A stretch of 64,000 bases of DNA. Origin: Aedes albopictus (Eukaryota; Arthropoda; Insecta; Diptera; Culicidae). Under the pieces are notes generated by a model. That model was not told the DNA's origin. It saw only the letters and a list, made by a program, of their open reading frames with translations, and ran no database searches. The stretch lies in assembly GCF_035046485.1 (NCBI RefSeq), contig NC_085136.1, positions 292,679,080 through 292,743,079 of the forward strand. The letters run 5' to 3'. This document shows, one piece after another, positions 10,014 to 18,579 of this stretch. The position numbers and the translations under genes are program-made. The stretch's first letter is position 1; each line of letters begins with the position of its first letter.

Positions 10014-11354
10014 ATGCCTAAAAAATTCCACAGTAGATCTGTCAAGAATTCCGAACAATTCACAGAACTAGTACAGAATTTATCCGTTAACGACGATGAA
10101 ATTTTAGTTTCATTCGACGTTAAATCACTATTTCCAAGCATTCCAGTTAAAGAGGCCATTAACCTACTAGAAGATTGGCTTCTGAACCAATATGAAGATT
10201 CAAATTCAGATTGGATTAAGAAAGTTCGTACATACATCAAATTAACCAAACTTTGTATGGAAGAAAATTATTTTTCGTTCAGAAATGAAACCTACAAACA
10301 ACTTAATGGTGCCCCCATGGGCAATCCACTTTCTCCATTTTTAAGTGAAATTTTTATGGCAAATTTGGAAAAACGCTTAGAAAACAACAAACAGCTTCCT
10401 GAAGTCTGGTGGAGATACGTTGACGACGTGTTTAGCATTGTTAAGAAACATCTTTTACCTGAAATCTTGAACAATATCAATAATGCACACAAAAACATCG
10501 AATTCACTTGTGAAATTGAACAGAACAACCAACTACCATTTTTGGACATACTCATCGTAAAACAAGAATCAACACTTTCCTTCGAAATTTACAGAAAACC
10601 GACACACACTCAACGCACTATTCCAAATTCATCAAATCACTCACATCAACACAAAATTGCATCCTTCAATCACATGATACACCGAATGCAGACACTTCCA
10701 CTTAGTGAAACAGGAAAAACGAAAGAACTTAATTACATTTTCGAAACAGCACAGTTGAACGGTTACACAAAACAAACAATACAACAGATCATCAACAAAA
10801 AGACACAACAACAATACAGACGTTCTTTGACTACACTGACACGGACAGAACCTACACTTAAACGGATAACTGTGAACTACAACAATGACACCAAAAAACT
10901 CCGACCAATTCTCAGAAAGTTTGGTTTTGAATTAGTTTTCACAAGCAAAGCTAACCAACTTCAAACTCTCTTAGGATCTACGAAAGACCCGTTGGACAAC
11001 TTAACAAAATCTGGTGTTTACAAAGTAACATGTAATCACTGTGACAAAATATACATAGGACAAACAAAACGCACACTCAACACACGATTCAAAGAACACA
11101 TAACGGAAGTATCAAAAGCACACAAAGACACAGACAAGGGACTCATTCATCATTTTAAATCTAAAGTTGCTGAACATATTTTCAATGAAGGACATTTTAT
11201 GAATACTTCAAATATTAAACTCTTACGGCACATTACAAACCCATGGAAACTTGATGTTGCAGAAAGTTTAGAAATTTACAAACAAAACAATAAAAAACTA
11301 CTTAACAAGGATCAGGGCAATGGGTACACGTGGCTGTTTAAAATTTTTACCTAA
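10014..11354 (+). pseudogene. PLE RT/GIY-YIG ORF, unit C, 5'-truncated and frameshifted at the 3' end
   Basis: The unit begins at 10009, equal to about residue 352 of the full protein, so everything before RT motif A is missing. RT motifs A, B, C and the whole GIY-YIG domain remain. An extra A in the run at 11340-11344 (four A against three in D and E) shifts the last codons, replacing the normal C-terminal tail after LFK by IFT and a stop. The upstream sequence is an inverted spacer fragment with no promoter, so expression is unlikely. The 5' truncation next to an inverted copy is a common product of PLE integration. Confidence 0.9.
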
Positions 11355-11612
11355 CACACACAAAACATTACACAATACACAAAACACAAATTGACTACCT
11401 ACCAAATCGGCAGGAAAAAATAACACAACAAACACCAATTGACTACCTACCAAATCGGTAGGAATTTTCCTAGCTTTAGGTATCTTATTGACACCCTGTT
11501 TTCTAACAGGCAGATACACCCCCCTTTTTTACAAATATGTACCTACAATTTTGTACCTACATTTTTATACCTACACTTTTACCCACACACGTACCTACAC
11601 ATACACTCCTAG

Positions 11613-11649
11613 TATAAATACCATAACGAATGCGAGGTTTTCTTCAGTC
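11613..11649 (+). promoter_or_regulatory. Predicted core promoter driving PLE unit D
   Basis: TATAAATA at 11613-11620 and the initiator TCAGTC, with its A at 11646, are spaced 33 nt apart, about 240 bp before the unit D ATG (11889). Confidence 0.6.
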
Positions 11650-11710
11650 GAGCACTTGACACTGAAGAAGTCTGTAAGTCACAGACGAAATAGGCCTATC
11701 TGTCCGAAGA
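11641..11710 (+). ncRNA. Hammerhead ribozyme motif, spacer between PLE units C and D
   Basis: Same sequence as the other spacer motifs: CTGAAGA box, extra A, six-pair stem II, GAAA, three-pair stem III with GGCC loop. Cleavage is predicted between 11700 and 11701. It lies between the unit C stop and the unit D start. Confidence 0.8.
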
Positions 11711-11888
11711 TAAGCACAGTAGTAGAATTAAAAGGAATTTGCTCGTCCTTTCTAGTTTTTCTTTAAAAGAGTTATTCATTTTTTATTTTCTTTTGCAAAA
11801 GTAAAGTATTAGTGAAGTGTTTTTAAATTAAACTAGAGTCTGAAGTAACAAGTTCTACTAAAAGCTCTAAAGTAATAGTAAAGTGAAG

Positions 11889-14321
11889 ATGGCAACCAAG
11901 CCAAAGTCAGAGCCGAATAAGTTCATCGAGTTGAAGAAGACCATCGCAGGATTACACAAGGATATCGCGTTTCTCAAGAAGTGTATAGAGTACAGGCTTA
12001 CTCCCGTAAGTCACAAGGTTAAAGTTAAAACAGCCACAAACCCCAACATAGTAAAGACACTTGAACAAACACTCATCAAAGAAAGCATCAAAAAACTACA
12101 CAGCAAGATCAACATGAAAACTTTGGAATGTTATTCTCTCCATTTAAAGTTAGCGAAAGATTATCCTGAATCTTTCCCTAATTTTCTAACAAAAGTAAAA
12201 GTTGCAGAATTTTGTGAATCAGAAAGAAAAAGGAAATTACTAGATAAAAAACTTAAAGCATTAAAGATGCAAAATCCGAAGTTTACATGTTCTTCTGCAC
12301 AACCACAAAACACAACACAAGAACTAACTGGGTTAGTGGTCAATCGCTCTTCTGAACAGTTTACGGAAGAACAGTTGACCCTTCTCAACAAAGGTCTTAA
12401 CTACGCAGTACACTCTAAACCAGATTCAACACAAACCATAATCGACATTGAAACAGCTATCAACACGAACAATTTACAGACACCACAGATTCAAGAAATC
12501 AGAACACAAACAGCTAACACTATTCAAAACACACAACAAAACAAATTGAACAAAGAACACCTGAAAGAACAACGAATAATCAAAGAACTTAACCAGAAAC
12601 CAGTTTTCTATCTGAAAGCTGACAAAGGAAACAAAACAGTAATCATGAACAAAGAGGACTATGATGAAATAATGAATAACAAGATTCAAAATGGACCTTA
12701 CCGAAAACAACGTACTGATCCTCTTCCAGGATTAGTAAGACGTGTTGACAAAACTCTCAAAGAGTCTACACCAGTTTTAGGAAGCGTCATTAAAAGCCTG
12801 AAAGAATCTAACCCTTCATTGCCAAGAATAAAAGGACTTCCCAAAGTTCATAAACCTGGAAATGAAATGCGTGAGATTGTTTCAGCCATTGGTTCACCTA
12901 CACACAAAATTGCCAAATATTTAGTACAAGAATTCCAAAACATGCCTAAAAAATTCCACAGTAGATCTGTCAAGAATTCCGAACAATTCACAGAACTAGT
13001 ACAGAATTTATCCGTTAACGACGATGAAATTTTAGTTTCATTCGACGTTAAATCACTATTTCCAAGCATTCCAGTTAAAGAGGCCATTAACCTACTAGAA
13101 GATTGGCTTCTGAACCAATATGAAGATTCAAATTCAGATTGGATTAAGAAAGTTCGTACATACATCAAATTAACCAAACTTTGTATGGAAGAAAATTATT
13201 TTTCGTTCAGAAATGAAACCTACAAACAACTTAATGGTGCCCCCATGGGCAATCCACTTTCTCCATTTTTAAGTGAAATTTTTATGGCAAATTTGGAAAA
13301 ACGCTTAGAAAACAACAAACAGCTTCCTGAAGTCTGGTGGAGATACGTTGACGACGTGTTTAGCATTGTTAAGAAACATCTTTTACCTGAAATCTTGAAC
13401 AATATCAATAATGCACACAAAAACATCGAATTCACTTGTGAAATTGAACAGAACAACCAACTACCATTTTTGGACATACTCATCGTAAAACAAGAATCAA
13501 CACTTTCCTTCGAAATTTACAGAAAACCGACACACACTCAACGCACTATTCCAAATTCATCAAATCACTCACATCAACACAAAATTGCATCCTTCAATCA
13601 CATGATACACCGAATGCAGACACTTCCACTTAGTGAAACAGGAAAAACGAAAGAACTTAATTACATTTTCGAAACAGCACAGTTGAACGGTTACACAAAA
13701 CAAACAATACAACAGATCATCAACAAAAAGACACAACAACAATACAGACGTTCTTTGACTACACTGACACGGACAGAACCTACACTTAAACGGATAACTG
13801 TGAACTACAACAATGACACCAAAAAACTCCGACCAATTCTCAGAAAGTTTGGTTTTGAATTAGTTTTCACAAGCAAAGCTAACCAACTTCAAACTCTCTT
13901 AGGATCTACGAAAGACCCGTTGGACAACTTAACAAAATCTGGTGTTTACAAAGTAACATGTAATCACTGTGACAAAATATACATAGGACAAACAAAACGC
14001 ACACTCAACACACGATTCAAAGAACACATAACGGAAGTATCAAAAGCACACAAAGACACAGACAAGGGACTCATTCATCATTTTAAATCTAAAGTTGCTG
14101 AACATATTTTCAATGAAGGACATTTTATGAATACTTCAAATATTAAACTCTTACGGCACATTACAAACCCATGGAAACTTGATGTTGCAGAAAGTTTAGA
14201 AATTTACAAACAAAACAATAAAAAACTACTTAACAAGGATCAGGGCAATGGGTACACGTGGCTGTTTAAATTTTTACCTAACACACACAAAACATTACAC
14301 AATACACAAAACACAAATTGA
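11889..14321 (+). CDS. PLE reverse transcriptase with GIY-YIG endonuclease, unit D
   Basis: An intact 810-aa frame, identical by eye to unit A, with the start chosen at ATG 11889 (ATGGCAACC) after an in-frame TAA 21 nt upstream. RT motif A is encoded from 13041, motif B from 13233, motif C (YVDD) from 13344 and the GIY-YIG signature from 13938. It is preceded by a complete spacer with promoter, hammerhead and candidate intron, and followed by an identical spacer. With unit E it is one of the two copies in the array that look fully equipped on the plus strand. The preceding unit in the array supplies its promoter, the usual reason for tandem pseudo-LTR organisation. Confidence 0.93.
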   Translation: MATKPKSEPNKFIELKKTIAGLHKDIAFLKKCIEYRLTPVSHKVKVKTATNPNIVKTLEQTLIKESIKKLHSKINMKTLECYSLHLKLAKDYPESFPNFLTKVKVAEFCESERKRKLLDKKLKALKMQNPKFTCSSAQPQNTTQELTGLVVNRSSEQFTEEQLTLLNKGLNYAVHSKPDSTQTIIDIETAINTNNLQTPQIQEIRTQTANTIQNTQQNKLNKEHLKEQRIIKELNQKPVFYLKADKGNKTVIMNKEDYDEIMNNKIQNGPYRKQRTDPLPGLVRRVDKTLKESTPVLGSVIKSLKESNPSLPRIKGLPKVHKPGNEMREIVSAIGSPTHKIAKYLVQEFQNMPKKFHSRSVKNSEQFTELVQNLSVNDDEILVSFDVKSLFPSIPVKEAINLLEDWLLNQYEDSNSDWIKKVRTYIKLTKLCMEENYFSFRNETYKQLNGAPMGNPLSPFLSEIFMANLEKRLENNKQLPEVWWRYVDDVFSIVKKHLLPEILNNINNAHKNIEFTCEIEQNNQLPFLDILIVKQESTLSFEIYRKPTHTQRTIPNSSNHSHQHKIASFNHMIHRMQTLPLSETGKTKELNYIFETAQLNGYTKQTIQQIINKKTQQQYRRSLTTLTRTEPTLKRITVNYNNDTKKLRPILRKFGFELVFTSKANQLQTLLGSTKDPLDNLTKSGVYKVTCNHCDKIYIGQTKRTLNTRFKEHITEVSKAHKDTDKGLIHHFKSKVAEHIFNEGHFMNTSNIKLLRHITNPWKLDVAESLEIYKQNNKKLLNKDQGNGYTWLFKFLPNTHKTLHNTQNTN

Positions 14322-14539
14322 CTACCTACCAAATCGGCAGGAAAAAATAACACAACAAACACCAATTGACTACCTACCAAATCGGTAGGAATTTTCCTAG
14401 CTTTAGGTATCTTATTGACACCCTGTTTTCTAACAGGCAGATACACCCCCCTTTTTTACAAATATGTACCTACAATTTTGTACCTACATTTTTATACCTA
14501 CACTTTTACCCACACACGTACCTACACATACACTCCTAG

Positions 14540-14576
14540 TATAAATACCATAACGAATGCGAGGTTTTCTTCAGTC
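14540..14576 (+). promoter_or_regulatory. Predicted core promoter driving PLE unit E
   Basis: TATAAATA begins at 14540. The initiator TCAGTC is at 14571-14576 with the predicted +1 A at 14573. The start would fall one base after the 5' outer arm of hammerhead stem I (14568-14572), so transcripts initiated here keep the inner stem and the catalytic core but lose the outer pairing. Confidence 0.6.
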
Positions 14577-14637
14577 GAGCACTTGACACTGAAGAAGTCT
14601 GTAAGTCACAGACGAAATAGGCCTATCTGTCCGAAGA
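14568..14637 (+). ncRNA. Hammerhead ribozyme motif, spacer between PLE units D and E
   Basis: Reference copy. Stem I: 14568-14572 with 14633-14637 (outer) and 14585-14588 with 14628-14631 (inner). Core CTGAAGA is at 14589-14595 and the extra A at 14596. Stem II is 14597-14602 with 14608-14613, then GAAA 14614-14617. Stem III is 14617-14619 with 14624-14626. The cleavage-site C is 14627. The stem II loop and its 5' arm contain GTAAGT, a consensus splice donor. Confidence 0.82.
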
Positions 14638-14815
14638 TAAGCACAGTAGTAGAATTAAAAGGAATTTGCTCGTCCTTTCTAGTTTTTCTTTAAAAGAGTT
14701 ATTCATTTTTTATTTTCTTTTGCAAAAGTAAAGTATTAGTGAAGTGTTTTTAAATTAAACTAGAGTCTGAAGTAACAAGTTCTACTAAAAGCTCTAAAGT
14801 AATAGTAAAGTGAAG

Positions 14816-17248
14816 ATGGCAACCAAGCCAAAGTCAGAGCCGAATAAGTTCATCGAGTTGAAGAAGACCATCGCAGGATTACACAAGGATATCGCGTTTC
14901 TCAAGAAGTGTATAGAGTACAGGCTTACTCCCGTAAGTCACAAGGTTAAAGTTAAAACAGCCACAAACCCCAACATAGTAAAGACACTTGAACAAACACT
15001 CATCAAAGAAAGCATCAAAAAACTACACAGCAAGATCAACATGAAAACTTTGGAATGTTATTCTCTCCATTTAAAGTTAGCGAAAGATTATCCTGAATCT
15101 TTCCCTAATTTTCTAACAAAAGTAAAAGTTGCAGAATTTTGTGAATCAGAAAGAAAAAGGAAATTACTAGATAAAAAACTTAAAGCATTAAAGATGCAAA
15201 ATCCGAAGTTTACATGTTCTTCTGCACAACCACAAAACACAACACAAGAACTAACTGGGTTAGTGGTCAATCGCTCTTCTGAACAGTTTACGGAAGAACA
15301 GTTGACCCTTCTCAACAAAGGTCTTAACTACGCAGTACACTCTAAACCAGATTCAACACAAACCATAATCGACATTGAAACAGCTATCAACACGAACAAT
15401 TTACAGACACCACAGATTCAAGAAATCAGAACACAAACAGCTAACACTATTCAAAACACACAACAAAACAAATTGAACAAAGAACACCTGAAAGAACAAC
15501 GAATAATCAAAGAACTTAACCAGAAACCAGTTTTCTATCTGAAAGCTGACAAAGGAAACAAAACAGTAATCATGAACAAAGAGGACTATGATGAAATAAT
15601 GAATAACAAGATTCAAAATGGACCTTACCGAAAACAACGTACTGATCCTCTTCCAGGATTAGTAAGACGTGTTGACAAAACTCTCAAAGAGTCTACACCA
15701 GTTTTAGGAAGCGTCATTAAAAGCCTGAAAGAATCTAACCCTTCATTGCCAAGAATAAAAGGACTTCCCAAAGTTCATAAACCTGGAAATGAAATGCGTG
15801 AGATTGTTTCAGCCATTGGTTCACCTACACACAAAATTGCCAAATATTTAGTACAAGAATTCCAAAACATGCCTAAAAAATTCCACAGTAGATCTGTCAA
15901 GAATTCCGAACAATTCACAGAACTAGTACAGAATTTATCCGTTAACGACGATGAAATTTTAGTTTCATTCGACGTTAAATCACTATTTCCAAGCATTCCA
16001 GTTAAAGAGGCCATTAACCTACTAGAAGATTGGCTTCTGAACCAATATGAAGATTCAAATTCAGATTGGATTAAGAAAGTTCGTACATACATCAAATTAA
16101 CCAAACTTTGTATGGAAGAAAATTATTTTTCGTTCAGAAATGAAACCTACAAACAACTTAATGGTGCCCCCATGGGCAATCCACTTTCTCCATTTTTAAG
16201 TGAAATTTTTATGGCAAATTTGGAAAAACGCTTAGAAAACAACAAACAGCTTCCTGAAGTCTGGTGGAGATACGTTGACGACGTGTTTAGCATTGTTAAG
16301 AAACATCTTTTACCTGAAATCTTGAACAATATCAATAATGCACACAAAAACATCGAATTCACTTGTGAAATTGAACAGAACAACCAACTACCATTTTTGG
16401 ACATACTCATCGTAAAACAAGAATCAACACTTTCCTTCGAAATTTACAGAAAACCGACACACACTCAACGCACTATTCCAAATTCATCAAATCACTCACA
16501 TCAACACAAAATTGCATCCTTCAATCACATGATACACCGAATGCAGACACTTCCACTTAGTGAAACAGGAAAAACGAAAGAACTTAATTACATTTTCGAA
16601 ACAGCACAGTTGAACGGTTACACAAAACAAACAATACAACAGATCATCAACAAAAAGACACAACAACAATACAGACGTTCTTTGACTACACTGACACGGA
16701 CAGAACCTACACTTAAACGGATAACTGTGAACTACAACAATGACACCAAAAAACTCCGACCAATTCTCAGAAAGTTTGGTTTTGAATTAGTTTTCACAAG
16801 CAAAGCTAACCAACTTCAAACTCTCTTAGGATCTACGAAAGACCCGTTGGACAACTTAACAAAATCTGGTGTTTACAAAGTAACATGTAATCACTGTGAC
16901 AAAATATACATAGGACAAACAAAACGCACACTCAACACACGATTCAAAGAACACATAACGGAAGTATCAAAAGCACACAAAGACACAGACAAGGGACTCA
17001 TTCATCATTTTAAATCTAAAGTTGCTGAACATATTTTCAATGAAGGACATTTTATGAATACTTCAAATATTAAACTCTTACGGCACATTACAAACCCATG
17101 GAAACTTGATGTTGCAGAAAGTTTAGAAATTTACAAACAAAACAATAAAAAACTACTTAACAAGGATCAGGGCAATGGGTACACGTGGCTGTTTAAATTT
17201 TTACCTAACACACACAAAACATTACACAATACACAAAACACAAATTGA
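14816..17248 (+). CDS. PLE reverse transcriptase with GIY-YIG endonuclease, unit E
   Basis: A third intact 810-aa copy with the same start context and all motifs described for units A and D: RT Asp residues in FDVKSLFP and YVDD, the GIY-YIG signature, and the downstream Glu. The complete spacer upstream supplies a TATA box and initiator. The downstream spacer is complete through the hammerhead and ends at 17695, where host sequence resumes. It is therefore the distal plus-strand unit of the array. Function is inferred from the family: RNA-templated DNA synthesis primed at a nick made by the GIY-YIG domain. Confidence 0.93.
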   Translation: MATKPKSEPNKFIELKKTIAGLHKDIAFLKKCIEYRLTPVSHKVKVKTATNPNIVKTLEQTLIKESIKKLHSKINMKTLECYSLHLKLAKDYPESFPNFLTKVKVAEFCESERKRKLLDKKLKALKMQNPKFTCSSAQPQNTTQELTGLVVNRSSEQFTEEQLTLLNKGLNYAVHSKPDSTQTIIDIETAINTNNLQTPQIQEIRTQTANTIQNTQQNKLNKEHLKEQRIIKELNQKPVFYLKADKGNKTVIMNKEDYDEIMNNKIQNGPYRKQRTDPLPGLVRRVDKTLKESTPVLGSVIKSLKESNPSLPRIKGLPKVHKPGNEMREIVSAIGSPTHKIAKYLVQEFQNMPKKFHSRSVKNSEQFTELVQNLSVNDDEILVSFDVKSLFPSIPVKEAINLLEDWLLNQYEDSNSDWIKKVRTYIKLTKLCMEENYFSFRNETYKQLNGAPMGNPLSPFLSEIFMANLEKRLENNKQLPEVWWRYVDDVFSIVKKHLLPEILNNINNAHKNIEFTCEIEQNNQLPFLDILIVKQESTLSFEIYRKPTHTQRTIPNSSNHSHQHKIASFNHMIHRMQTLPLSETGKTKELNYIFETAQLNGYTKQTIQQIINKKTQQQYRRSLTTLTRTEPTLKRITVNYNNDTKKLRPILRKFGFELVFTSKANQLQTLLGSTKDPLDNLTKSGVYKVTCNHCDKIYIGQTKRTLNTRFKEHITEVSKAHKDTDKGLIHHFKSKVAEHIFNEGHFMNTSNIKLLRHITNPWKLDVAESLEIYKQNNKKLLNKDQGNGYTWLFKFLPNTHKTLHNTQNTN

Positions 17249-17466
17249 CTACCTACCAAATCGGCAGGAAAAAATAACACAACAAACACCAATTGACTAC
17301 CTACCAAATCGGTAGGAATTTTCCTAGCTTTAGGTATCTTATTGACACCCTGTTTTCTAACAGGCAGATACACCCCCCTTTTTTACAAATATGTACCTAC
17401 AATTTTGTACCTACATTTTTATACCTACACTTTTACCCACACACGTACCTACACATACACTCCTAG

Positions 17467-17503
17467 TATAAATACCATAACGAATGCGAGGTTTTCTTCA
17501 GTC
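17467..17503 (+). promoter_or_regulatory. Predicted core promoter in terminal PLE spacer (unit E side)
   Basis: TATAAATA at 17467 with TCAGTC ending at 17503. It faces out of the array into host DNA at 17712 and could drive read-through into flanking sequence. Confidence 0.5.
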
Positions 17504-17564
17504 GAGCACTTGACACTGAAGAAGTCTGTAAGTCACAGACGAAATAGGCCTATCTGTCCGAAGA
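17495..17564 (+). ncRNA. Hammerhead ribozyme motif, PLE unit E 3' spacer
   Basis: Exact copy of the 14568-14637 motif one period downstream, with cleavage predicted between 17554 and 17555. Together with the copy at 14568 it brackets unit E, so a long plus-strand transcript could be cut into one monomer at this end of the array. Confidence 0.8.
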
Positions 17565-17695
17565 TAAGCACAGTAGTAGAATTAAAAGGAATTTGCTCGT
17601 CCTTTCTAGTTTTTCTTTAAAAGAGTTATTCATTTTTTATTTTCTTTTGCAAAAGTAAAGTATTAGTGAAGTGTTTTTAAATTAAACTAGAGTCT

Positions 17696-17711
17696 GAAGT
17701 GGAATCACCAT
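17696..17711 (+). repeat. Right target-site duplication of the PLE array
   Basis: GAAGTGGAATCACCAT matches 3934-3949 exactly. Elsewhere in the array the PLE sequence at this point continues GAAGTAACAAG, so host sequence begins at 17701 at the latest. Confidence 0.85.
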
Positions 17712-18169
17712 ATCTGAAAAGTATCATGATCGCGGTATTGGAATAAGGCAGGAATTGAGTTGCTTAGTAAATCAAATATTGATATTGCATATAGCTTTAT
17801 TGAATTGTTGTTTTTTTTCGAGGGAAGTTGATCGAAAATGTCTTTAAACGCAAGCTGCCGAGAACAATAATGAAGAGAAGTTTAGGGCGGCTTTTGAAAC
17901 ACGACAAGCTGCGTGGGGTTGGCCAATATCGGGATGGGTTGCTCTAAAAGGAAGAGCAACTGAACGAATAATTAAAAGTGCTGGAAATGAGAATCCAACC
18001 CATGACCATCCCCGGACTGATTCTAAAAAATTGTTTTATTTGATTTTTTTTGCAATTACCTACAAAATTTATTCAATAAGCGCTTCAGTTTCATAACCAG
18101 GATTGATTGAATCACAAATAAATTCGCTTTATTTGATCACAATGCTGGACGAGAACGAGCTCAATGATA
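17712..18169. other. Unassigned sequence
   Basis: No gene or element was recognised. A T-rich tract lies near 17809-17820 and the rest is AT-rich, non-repetitive DNA. Confidence 0.35.
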
Positions 18170-18425
18170 TCTCTTTAACAGACTGCTGGCGCTGGAGTGT
18201 AGAGAGATTTTGGAAAAGAAGAACGCAGCTCGGGCGGTAATACTGCAGCAAGGAATCCGGCAGAACGTGGGACGTTCCTAACGGAAGCTGAAGCAGTAAA
18301 CCCGCTTCTTTCGGGTGAAGAAACGTTGCCGCCTGGAAGAATCGGAGTGCGAGGAAATGGAACTGCTGTGTAGTTTTTAAGAATCACGGAAGTTATATCA
18401 GGAACTCAATGCATCTATAAAGGCG
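18170..18425 (+). pseudogene. RTE family A fragment
   Basis: The stretch from CTGCTGGCGCTGGAGTG to near 18420 matches the linker between endonuclease and RT of the RTE copies at 25040-25240 and 34.0-37.4 kb (minus), including GAAGAACGCAGC and TGGAACTGCTG. Frameshifts and stops break it. It is too short to encode a domain. Confidence 0.7.
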
Positions 18426-18579
18426 TTGATATCCGGCATGATCACGGATGTTGCGCAAATCAGATTCCATTGTGATTCACTAGCCTCTGCCCAGTAACTC
18501 CTATCCCTACAAAAAAAAAAAAAAAAACTACGAGCAACCTAAGGGCAGATCGGGTAACTTACTTACTTGATACTTGATG

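Larger units (their letters stand above)
14322..14809 (+). repeat. PLE spacer / pseudo-LTR between units D and E
   Basis: The inter-ORF segment of the array. In order it has a direct repeat of TTGACTACCTACCAAATCGG (copies near 14317 and 14363), then a run of variants of GTACCTACA from about 14466 to 14530. Next come the TATA box (14540), initiator (14571), hammerhead (14568-14637), candidate intron (14601-14682) and an AT-rich leader to the unit E start. The same segment occurs at 3950-4437, 6877-7364, 11355-11882 and, shortened, at 17249-17695. The 68-92-codon open frames inside it are not supported as genes. Confidence 0.85.
3950..17695. mobile_element. Five-copy Penelope-like element array (two minus, three plus)
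   Basis: The block comprises unit A (minus, 3950-6876), unit B (minus, 6877-9803), a 205-bp minus-strand spacer fragment (9804-10008), a 5'-truncated unit C (plus, from 10009), unit D and unit E (plus, to 17695). The ORF-to-ORF period is 2927 bp on both arms, with about 488 bp of spacer (pseudo-LTR) per 2.44-kb ORF frame. Copies are nearly identical by eye: I found one substitution in B (8350) and one inserted A in C (11340-11344). The same 16-bp host sequence flanks both outer ends, so the array behaves as one insertion. The left end begins at a spacer position about 38 bp further out than where the right end stops. Confidence 0.9.

Noticed and set aside
14415..14693. 92-codon and 68-codon frames in each PLE spacer as extra PLE genes
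   Set aside because: They overlap the promoter, ribozyme and ORF ends, have low-complexity Tyr/Thr content from the GTACCTACA repeats, and lie antisense or across regulatory sequence.
4438..17248. Group II intron or telomerase origin for the RT
   Set aside because: The FDVKSLFPSIP/YVDD motifs with a C-terminal GIY-YIG domain and pseudo-LTR tandem structure identify a Penelope-like element; no maturase domain or intron RNA fold is present.
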